Positions 56,260-64,000 of a DNA stretch of 64,000 nt are shown here, piece after piece. This DNA comes from Xiphydria camelus (Eukaryota; Arthropoda; Insecta; Hymenoptera; Xiphydriidae): contig OY783193.1 in NCBI GenBank assembly GCA_963678675.1, positions 14,082,208 to 14,146,207 of the forward strand, written 5' to 3'. The notes beneath the pieces are model-generated. The model had not been told where the DNA came from. It ran no database searches and was given only the letters and a program-made list of their open reading frames with translations. A program made the position numbers and the translations under genes. Positions within the stretch are counted from its first letter, which is position 1, and the number at the start of each line of letters is the position of its first letter.

Positions 56260-57060
56260 TCATCCTTTCCGTGCACATAATATTACCTACATAACACCAG
56301 CCGTACATTAGAATTGAAGCGGCATAAACGGTGCCCCGCGGAGAAAGGACGGAGGGAGGGGCAATAATTATCCAGAGAAGTCGGCGCACGTATTTGTCAT
56401 CAGCAGCGTTTTTTTTCCACCGGACAACTCGGGGGCGAACTTCGCCGGATAATAGGTGCGAGGTCGTTTCGCCAGAGAGTGCCTATAATACAGAGGGTAC
56501 AGGGAATGATATATCTTCGCTATATGTATAGCAGGGGGTTGGGATTGGTATAAGGCTCGACCTCGCCCAGAAGTTCGCGCGCGCGGGCGGGATATATGCA
56601 TACGACTCGTGGCGATCGGAATAGGCGCCCATAATATCGGGCGCCAGCGGCGACGGCGGCCAGTTCCCCATTGTTTTTCGATATACAGAGGCCATTTCGA
56701 AATACAGCTTCCAGCGCAAGGATTTGTATTGTTATGCGTGCTCTTGACACACGGCTAGAATAGATCGCACCACGGGCGAATATACCTGGCGGCGGCACAC
56801 GGCTATTTTATCCACATGTAAGGTCGCCGCTTGAGCTACGCGCCATGCCACCAATCGCCATATGGCGCCCCCGGAACATTTATCAGTGCTACCGCCCCTG
56901 CGAAAACATTTACCATTTCGAGAGTCGAAGAGCCCGTGCGCACAGGCCGCCGCCATTAGTCAGAAAATGCAGACTACCTTCTGCCATCCCACCGCGTATA
57001 TCCCCCGTTCTATCGGCCGCGATTAACCCTCGGATTCGCGAGTGGGGGTGACTGGCGCGC
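56260..57060. other. CpG-rich block
   Basis: GC-rich sequence with at least six overlapping frames of 66-92 codons on both strands. None has a domain, and this is the pattern expected from composition. It is a candidate regulatory island. Confidence 0.4.
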
Positions 57061-57192
57061 AAGTCATTTTTTCGGCAGAAATCTTTACATTCGTGAGATT
57101 AAGATTGTTTTTCTTTTAATCGTCTCTCGTGATAAGTGTATGATAAAATAAAACATGTCCCGCTCTTCGATAACTATTATGTATTTTTCATG

Positions 57193-57418
57193 CACTGAGA
57201 ATAAAAAGTATATTCAATTAAATCAGTGTTTACGGGTGGGGAAATGCAGAATTATTTGCTTCAACTAATAAATTTAGTTATAGCGATTAACTGCTATTCG
57301 AAGGAAACAAGCTGCAGTCCATTTAAGTCAATTATTAGTCCAACTAACTATAATAAATCTGCATTCCCCCACCCGTAACCGCCGATTTAGTTAAATCTAC
57401 TGCATTTTTTTCTCAGTG
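57193..57418. mobile_element. CACTGAGA-ended MITE, 226 bp, complete
   Basis: It starts CACTGAGAATAAAAAGTA and ends TGCATTTTTTTCTCAGTG. An inner inverted pair, ACGGGTGGGGAAATGCAGA and its complement, lies 40-60 bp in from the ends. TG flanks both ends, a possible 2-bp duplication. This is the shortest complete member of the group seen at 18-19.6, 39.7 and 41.7-42.4 kb. Confidence 0.8.
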
Positions 57419-58221
57419 TGAGTTGAGCCGCGCACCCTACTTGTACCTGTGTTATAAATTCGTTATTGCCATGAAGAATTTCTAGATAAATCATTGTCGT
57501 TATAAAATGATGTGCGTAAGGATCAAGACGGTTAAATTTTCAAAAATGTTTCACGTTACTCATGTTACGAGAGACATTTTGGGTATTCAGAGGTACTAAT
57601 CCTTCACTCTACTGGATTGGTAGCTGATACCGAGACCGAAACTTGTTTTAACGGTGTATTTTATTATACAATACAAAAATTGTAATATCTCAATATCTCT
57701 AATAGATGTTCAAAATTTATTGAAAGATTTGGAAACAGTAATAATTAAGCTATCAAATAATCGTTGTAAACAATTTTCCGGATTAATGTTAATAGTTATA
57801 TAAATAAATATGTAGACTGTAATATTATTACGCGTCATTATAAACTTTAAGCATTTCGTTTATTGGACGAAAGTTGTCAAAAAGTCCTGAATGTTTGTAT
57901 AAAATATTTTAAACATTCCTCTATACATTGACGTTGGTTTTACCTAATTTCGACAACTAGGGATTTTTTTATAAATATAAAAGTTTCAAGAAGAATTTTT
58001 TTAGCATGAATAAAGCCGTGGCCGTATAAAATAAGTGTTTATTCATATTTTTCTAAGCGACCATAAATGTTACACGTATTTGAAGTTAGGATACCAGCCG
58101 CTTCGGACCCCCGGCTACTACTATAACAATCTCTGTGCTAGGCGTTCCGTAAGTGAAGGATTAAAAGTAAAACACAAGCGATAAATGCAATGCCATACAT
58201 TACACCTAACGTTACTACCTC
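57419..58221. other. Unannotated AT-rich stretch
   Basis: No repeat relation or open frame above background. Confidence 0.4.
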
Positions 58222-58564
58222 CACTGAAAAAAGAAGTATGACTCCTACAACGATGTAATGGAAAGCTGAAAGAGAAAGTTACATGTATGAGACGGTATAC
58301 TTAAAAATTAGCAGTATACATTCTGTTGCTAATTTCGGCTAACATAACACTACGATATTCCAAATATAACTATTTATTCCCTTCGTATAGCAATAGAATT
58401 GCTAATTTTATAAATTGCTTGGTTATATAGCTCTCAAAGCTACCAATATTTCTGCTAAAGCGCTCTGGTGGCTATCATAGTTAAATATACCGATATGGTA
58501 ATTGCATGCTAGATAGAATCACTCTTATTGGAATACTTCAACAGAGTAATTCGTAGATAGCTCT

Positions 58565-59349
58565 TAGGGGAGCCGGTGCCTGTACCGCCCAGCGTACCAT
58601 TCCGCCCACCCCCATTTCTCGCTATTTTTGCTTAATATGAATGATTTGATGCTTTCTTCGTAAATTATTATACCCCAATATTAATTTTATAAAGTCATTG
58701 TTGACTGTTAATTAATTTTAATTGAGTAAAATATGCAACCAAAATTTCCCCCTTTTAACATCAAAAATTTGAGACTCCTAACTAAAGTTTTTTCATATAC
58801 TTTTTTTATTATAAATTTACTACCAAGATTGAATTACAAACAATTAGTTTTAAGAATAGCTTAGAATTTTGATAGATTTTTTATTCAGTTATAAATAATA
58901 TTAAAGACACTTTTATTAACGGTACGTCCATGTGTCCTGTACCGCCCGGTAGAAGTTGTCAGTACCGACCAGTCTGTCTTACCGACATAACCAGCCTGTC
59001 TTACCGACATAACCTGTTTGTAGCTTACCGATATAACCTCTTTGTAGCGCGGAGAGTGGGCACGTGCTGTAGCGCGGACCCTATCCAAACTCTGAGCGGT
59101 CTACCTTGGCTAGGCCGCTCGGTGGGCGGTACAGCCAGCATTGGCGCATTAGACCGCTCACCTGCTTCGATTAATTTATTTTCCATTTTTCGAATGTTTT
59201 TTGTACTAATTTTAAGTAATAAATGGAGTACTCATGAAGACAAGACTCTAAGGTATGTCGACAAAATGATTTTTCCTGCCTTAAAGTCACTGAAACTTTA
59301 ACAAAGTCATTTTTGTCTTAGGTGGGCGGTATTCCCCCCGCCACCCCTA
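58565..59349. mobile_element. Nested TIR element, 785 bp
   Basis: It starts TAGGGGAGCCGGTGCCTGTA and continues CCGCCCA. The complement of the right end reads TAGGGGTGGCGGGGGGAATA then CCGCCCA, giving TIRs of about 27 bp. The interior holds a short minisatellite. It interrupts the element at 58222-59880. Confidence 0.65.
58968..59048 (+). repeat. Minisatellite, four units of 22-24 bp
   Basis: The units follow ACCAGTCTGTCTTACCGACATA with variants; the last is partial. Confidence 0.75.
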
Positions 59350-59904
59350 TAGCAGCTGTATACAGCTATCTGAATATTTGATTTTCCTCACTCATGCTCA
59401 TTTCGAGGCCTTTTTCAGCCTATTTTTAGACCGTAAGATGGCGTTTTTCCCGCGTGACACCGACCGGGAGTCCGCAGGCTGTCAAAAGATTGTTTAGCCC
59501 GAAGTGGGTCAGTTTTCCAAACTGATAAACGCAACGTGAAATGAGCCGTGTATACTTCTGTTTTTGTTTTGTTTTGAGAAATGGGCATTCGTGAGGAAAA
59601 ATAGTATATGTCATTCGGCTGAAATCCTGTGTTTAGGTCGTAGCACGAGGCATGGTGAAGGCACGAAGCTCGCCGAAGGCGACCTAATTACAGTCTGAAA
59701 AAACCTCGGATTACCGCCTAATGACATAAGATACTAATACCTATCTCACCCAGTAGCTACTTTAGTATTGCTATGGCAGCTATATTTCGTAGCTAACAGT
59801 AGCTACATAAATATAAGATAGAAAGTATAGCTCTCACAGCTGAACAATCCGTTTCTACGATTTATACTGTTTTTCTAGTGTAGCATTTCCTCATGACATG
59901 CTGT

Positions 59905-60535
59905 ACACTCAGAGGGCATTACAAGAGGTCATAAAGAATGCGTACCGTGCAGGTCGTCGATCTCGCAACGCGGGGAATTTTTTACGTCGACGTACTGCGG
60001 ATGAGAAAAGGCGGCTGGAGGGCACAAAGAGGTCGCTGGTGATGAAATGTTTTTGTTTACCCACTGCCAGCTCCCACAGCAGCTAGAGGACTTGCTTACC
60101 ATATCACCCTGTCTCCTCCGAACTAGAGGATTACATCAGAAGGATTCCCTCTCTATTGGTCTCTCGTTTAAGGGTATAAAAATAGAAAAGAAATGCGAGC
60201 TCCATATAAGAGCACGAGACGCCGTTACCCTTCAACTAACTACGTTTTCACTAGCGTCCCTCTCAGCCGTGTTCGGCACAAACGGAGGACCATTACAAAG
60301 GGCCACGCGGAACGCGACTCGTACAGATCGTCGATCTTGTAACGCAGACAATTTTTTACTTCACGCACCGCTAATGAGAAGGACAGAGAGGGGAGAAACG
60401 GCTGAAGGGCGAGCAAAGAGGTCGTCGGGGTGTTGGGATTTTTTGTTCGCTCTGCCCCCTGCACGGTCCGAGGACGTCCTTGCGGTATCACCGTCTGCTC
60501 CGGACCAGCGGATTAAACCAGGAGGATTCTCTCTG
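59905..60535 (+). repeat. Diverged tandem duplication (about 250 bp, offset about 365)
   Basis: About 59910-60165 and 60275-60535 share ordered words: CGTCGATCTYGYAACGCRG, AATTTTTTACKTC, AAGAGGTCG and AGGATTCYCTCT. A 199-codon plus-strand frame (60047-60646) bridges the units but is not conserved between them, so I do not regard it as a gene. Confidence 0.65.
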
Positions 60536-60539
60536 ACCC

Positions 60540-61020
60540 TCACGGTTCGCCGCGTCGAAGCGAAAGTGAGGAAGATGAGTAGGCTTCCTCCTCCCGCTTC
60601 ACTCTTCTTTTTCTTATCGCTGTCTTCTCCTTCCTTTATTCTATAAGAAGATGCGACCAACTCTACTCGGCGGCCCTCGGCACGTGATTCGGTTTGGAGA
60701 AGATCTTCGTTCGTGTCGATACGACGGAGAGATAGGGGTACATTTTTAATATAACGCACTTTTCATTTTATTTCCTTCCAAATACGAATAGTTATTGGTT
60801 CGATAGTCTCCTGAAATAATGTTTGATCTCTAAAAACGCTTTGATTTGAGTCAGAAATGGTATCTGCGTGTGTATTGAGTGTTTCGATGAGAAACCTTGT
60901 TAAAGAGTACATCTTATGTAGTAATTAAGGAAGTATAGTTATTATTTGCTAGTAGAATACAAGTTTAAAAAACGACACTTTAGCCTGAGGTTATTTCTAG
61001 TTGTAAGAATATTTTTGTTG
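60540..61020. other. Unannotated stretch
   Basis: GC-rich to about 60730, then AT-rich. No supported feature. Confidence 0.35.
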
Positions 61021-61230
61021 TTATTTATAATTATCAGTGACAAATGAATTTTTGATGTGAAACATCTTATGCCGCGCTACGGCGGTTTTAGCTATTGCCT
61101 TCGTCATCGCTTTCGTCATCGCTTTCGTTATCGCTTTCTTTACACGTTGCCTGTCACGAAACTCTTTTGCCCCTTGTTTTCCTGTTTTTGCCATGATAAT
61201 TATATTACACACACACACAAAATAATGCAC
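61021..61230 (-). CDS. Short basic ORF with KAMT repeats, possible TE ORF start
   Basis: The likely start is the inner Met (61194-61192), giving MAKTGKQGAKEFRDRQRVKK. A 12-bp tandem repeat (61100-61138) follows, encoding KAMT repeats. A start of this kind (K-T-x-x-x-x-x-x-x-R-x-R) occurs in several TE proteins, but no domain follows. It may equally be a chance frame over a minisatellite. Confidence 0.25.
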   Translation of the reverse strand: MHYFVCVCNIIIMAKTGKQGAKEFRDRQRVKKAITKAMTKAMTKAIAKTAVARHKMFHIKNSFVTDNYK

Positions 61231-61462
61231 AGTAATGCACGGTGGTTACTCGAGAAAGGTCGCGACTCCGATCGCAGACTACACGAGCTCCGTATGGCCG
61301 GCCAATCGACGCGGTAAAATCCGGAAAACTAAAAATGCGACAAACGAAATACAAACAACTCACAACTAACTCTGCGCCCTCTAGTCTGGCTTCTCATATC
61401 ATCTTACGGATACGCCAAAGAAAGGATCCTAAATGCTAGATTTATGGTGAGCCCGAACAGTC

Positions 61463-61552
61463 CTCTTAGACAAGGCGCAAGATATAGGTATAGAGTCAGT
61501 GGTCGCCCTGCGTGGGTTGCGTCGCATGTGTCTCAATGTGCGCCTTGTCTTA
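61463..61552. repeat. Inverted repeat, 15-bp arms
   Basis: CTTAGACAAGGCGCA (61465-61479) pairs with TGCGCCTTGTCTTAG (61538-61552), one mismatch. It may be the ends of a small MITE. Confidence 0.55.
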
Positions 61553-61730
61553 GTGGCGGTGCGACACTGCGTTGTCTCATAATATACCTAAACAATAGCT
61601 TTCATCGCCCCAAGAAATCCTCTCGAGCAACACAAACCAGACCCCCCTGCACAGTTTCTGAACAGAGATTGAATTTTGCTTCATTTATTCTTCAGTTTCA
61701 AGTTAATAACTATAACAGGTGCAATGAAGA

Positions 61731-61850
61731 GTAGATCTCCTCGGGGTCGTAAATCTGGAAGACACTACTGCGTGACACTAGTGACCGAAAACGTGGAGAG
61801 GTGGATTTAAACCGTATCGGTTAGTTGAAATGATTTAACACTGCACTCAC
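61731..61850 (-). repeat. Dispersed 125-bp repeat, copy 2
   Basis: The reverse complement of 31019-31143, with about 20 percent divergence by eye. It ends six bases before the MITE at 61857. Confidence 0.7.
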
Positions 61851-61856
61851 AATATT

Positions 61857-62007
61857 CCCAGATAGAAAAGTGCCACAAGATTAGTGCAGTGCCGCCAATA
61901 TACCGCCAAAGTTGATGCAGACCTTGTCGAAGTACGTCGTGTCAGTAGAACCTGATATTTCTACCGTGGCATTGTACCGCAAATCTGGAGGAACTTTTCT
62001 ATCTGGG
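61857..62007 (+). mobile_element. CCCAGATAGAAAAG MITE, complete 151-bp copy
   Basis: TIRs are CCCAGATAGAAAAG and CTTTTCTATCTGGG. The interior is about 80 percent like the units of the tandem array at 15560-16810 (AAAGTTGATGCAGACCTTGT, CCGTGGCATTGTACCGCA). Confidence 0.85.
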
Positions 62008-62089
62008 TTACTGGTGATTATATTAAATTAAAGAGATGCAGTAATTCTGTGATGTAGCCGTGGTTTACAATTAGATACACTGCGAGGTT

Positions 62090-62480
62090 GTTTTAAGGGA
62101 AATGTGAAGGACTGCGAACGCATTCGCAACCTACATTCACCAAGACATACCGCCCGCCTCCCCGTTGCGACCGACGTACAGATTAGATCTAAATGAACGC
62201 GTTACTTAGGTTGCGATAATAGTGATCGGTAAGAAATGACGTAGAAGTCCCCTTTGCGACGGAATACATATTTTGCGAGGCTGGCTCGCGAGGCCGCCGC
62301 GCAAGGCAGCCTCAAGACATTTTTGCCTCGGAATATGTAGACAAACGAACGGCGGCAGCTTCACGAGGCAAGGCGATCCAACGCGAGGCAAGGCGATCCA
62401 ACGCGAGGCATACCTCGCGCGGCGACCTCGCGATCACGCCTCGCAAAGTCGACACATGGCTTTAGTTAACGCTCGGTTGT
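62090..62480. other. GC-rich block with CGAGGC motifs and 20-bp tandem repeat
   Basis: CGAGGCAAGGCGATCCAACG occurs twice in tandem (62364-62403). GAGGC or GCCTC words are scattered over 62275-62450 in both orientations. No domain-bearing frame. Confidence 0.55.
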
Positions 62481-62563
62481 GAGCGGTGAAATGGGGAAGG
62501 GTTGAGAGCGGTGGGATGGGGCAGAGTCGAGAGCGGTGTAATGGGGCAGGGTCGAGATCGCTG
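62481..62563 (+). repeat. Minisatellite, 25-bp unit, 3.3 copies
   Basis: The unit is GAGCGGTGNNATGGGGNAGG followed by GTYGA, repeated three times, with a partial fourth. Confidence 0.85.
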
Positions 62564-64000
62564 TATGAGTGAGGCACGTACGGTAGCGCTGGAGTGTGTG
62601 GGTTTCGTTACGGTTTTTTCGTTGCATCTAGCGCGCTTTTAGTACCCTCAGCAAAGAAGTTTCACTTCGAAAACAACACAAAGGCCGGTAGCAATTCGCA
62701 TGGAAGAATAATACGTATATATAGATCGACTAGGAAAAGGCAGAAAAATGGTGATAATAGGGGTCTTGCGCTCAATTATTAAATGGAATGGTTTTGCTCA
62801 GAATAGATGCGTATATGTGTAAGGTACACGTCCCCCAAGCCATTTTTCAAAATATTAATTCGTTAACGAACTGTTGAGGTTTCTAAAATCGGCTTGTCCC
62901 TTTAAATATGACGCGTAGCGCGAACGCCCTGTGATTGGTCTGACGTCACAGTGCTGGAAATATCGCCACGTGCGTTTAGTTAGTACGGCTTCTCGCGGCT
63001 GGCAGCTTCCCGAACTTCATCGTGGTTCGATCCATGCTAGTCCCTGTTTCTTATTTATACTTATTTATACTTATATAACTGGACCTTTAGTTAGAGAGTT
63101 CAGGTACAGACTGACGAAAAGTCTAAGTAGGGCGGTGGTTACGGCTTCAATGTAAAAGAGAAGGAAGGAAGGAAGGGGTGACGTCGTTCGATGTGTTTCG
63201 TTCTTAGAAGAGCTGGCTTTCGGCGATCGGAACGGTGCGAAGGAGTCTCATATTACAAGACGCAATAAATTAAGCAAGCCGCCGATATGGAGAGAGATGG
63301 TAGGGGGCAAAACTATTGCACGTGTCGTCAGAGTCTGTCTCCGCGTCTTTTATGGTTATTTCGCTGTGTGTAGGTATGTCTCGCTTGCGACCGGCCGATG
63401 CATAGACAATGCATTCGCGAGGATTGCAACCGGCCGATGCATAGACGATACATCGATGACGTGGCAGCGTACAGACATTCGTTGGTTTAGCTCCGAGGAG
63501 TCGAGATCATACGCATATATATACTCGTGTTTATCTTGTCGCCTTCGTGTGCTAGTGTTATTTATAAATATTGTTATTGTAAAAGAATGAAGGCTGAATT
63601 TGTTAAGGGGCAGTCAGACAATCTACCCAAAATAAACTCGATAATGGTAGCCCAGTTTTTTGCAAATAACTCACATTTCACCTCAGTTGAAATACGAGGC
63701 GTTAAAGCTGCAAGGTAAAGTGAATGATTTGCATAAAATAAGCTTTGTTTTTATTTGTGTAGAGTAAGCCACGTAGTTATTATTTTTATCCACACTTTCT
63801 AGGTTTTTTCGTCCTTGGGAACATTTATGAACACTATTTCGGGGATCACAATACTCGTGCTCTTGCACTTTCGCACAATAGACCATTTGTAAGTACTAGA
63901 TGACCCTGCCATAGTGTTAAAATACAAAAACGAGTGTAGAACCACAGCTTACACAGCTAGCCAACTCCCACGCCGGACCTTTAAACCTGGACGCATGCTA
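62564..64000. other. Unannotated right end of window
   Basis: It contains a palindromic TGACGTCA beside TGATTGGTC near 62933-62949, a GGAA run near 63162-63176, and a direct duplication of ACCGGCCGATGCATAGAC (from 63390 and 63430). No convincing coding region; the short frames have no domain. Confidence 0.4.

Larger units (their letters stand above)
58222..59880. mobile_element. TIR element hosting a nested element
   Basis: The left end CACTGAAAAAAGAAGTATGA and the right end, complement CACTAGAAAAACAGTATAAA, form imperfect TIRs with matching CCTAC/CGTAG just inside. TAGCTAC-like words are repeated in both flanks of the nested element. It is non-coding. The assignment is less certain because the TIRs are short and diverged. 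Confidence 0.5.

Noticed and set aside
5408..59349. Relating the GTAAACCACCCAG and CCGCCCA TIR elements as one family
   Set aside because: TIR sequences and lengths differ beyond a shared general composition.
60047..60646. 199-codon plus-strand ORF as a gene
   Set aside because: It bridges two diverged tandem units that do not keep the frame, is low complexity at its end, and has no domain or splice context.
63018..63040. GTGGTTCGATCCATG as a tRNA T-arm
   Set aside because: No acceptor stem, D-arm or anticodon arm could be placed upstream.

Overview
This is a eukaryotic, almost certainly insect, nuclear DNA window. AT-rich sequence full of transposable elements (TEs) alternates with unique CpG-rich blocks of about 0.4-0.8 kb. 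I found no confident host protein-coding gene, no rRNA or tRNA gene and no bacterial-type operon. The TE repertoire (Tc1, IS630-type fold-backs, PIF/Harbinger with MADF domains, a Helitron remnant, a CR1/Jockey-like LINE, many MITEs) fits an arthropod. Abundant unmethylated-looking CpG and frequent TAGGTACCTA-like motifs would suit a hymenopteran, but the order cannot be settled from this sequence.

Layout. 1-5.2 kb: a repeat shared with 14.7-15.4 kb, a 0.77-kb MITE, small fold-backs and two CpG-rich blocks. 5.4-12.3 kb: MITEs and palindromes, one possible terminal exon (8119-8282) and the first of three copies of an AATTCGG-ended MITE. 13-17 kb: a second copy of the 1.1-kb MITE, an inverted pair of an unknown 300-bp repeat, and a 250-bp MITE-derived tandem array. 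18-26.5 kb: a large CACTGAGA-ended element, a Helitron remnant, a decayed Tc1 element with both ends, and a repeat shared with 18 kb. 27-31 kb: two fold-backs and two neighbouring PIF/Harbinger elements with TTA target duplications. 32.2-34.9 kb: a giant palindrome (below). 35-48 kb: further MITEs, CpG-rich blocks and transposase-derived fragments. 51.1-55.6 kb: a near full-length minus-strand LINE set in a GA microsatellite. 55.7-64 kb: nested TIR elements, tandem duplications and minisatellites.

The standout is 32172-34874. Two 1065-bp arms of equal length, nearly identical by eye, flank 573 bp of unique sequence. The centre encodes, on the minus strand, part of a protein with an LPGFHALTGCD motif. 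I recognise this as the C-terminal region of a widespread TE-associated protein family. The ORF continues through a 71-bp GT-AG intron into a terminal exon that lies inside one arm, so an intact copy of the last exon sits in mirror image in the other arm. Each arm carries three 138-bp subterminal repeats holding regularly spaced TGGCGGAWC motifs. This looks like a recently formed palindromic derivative of a DNA transposon.

How parts relate: most features are non-autonomous elements that need transposases encoded elsewhere. Several retain scraps of those proteins (MADF, helix-turn-helix, transposase C-terminus), which names the likely superfamily. All similarities were judged by eye; no database search was made.
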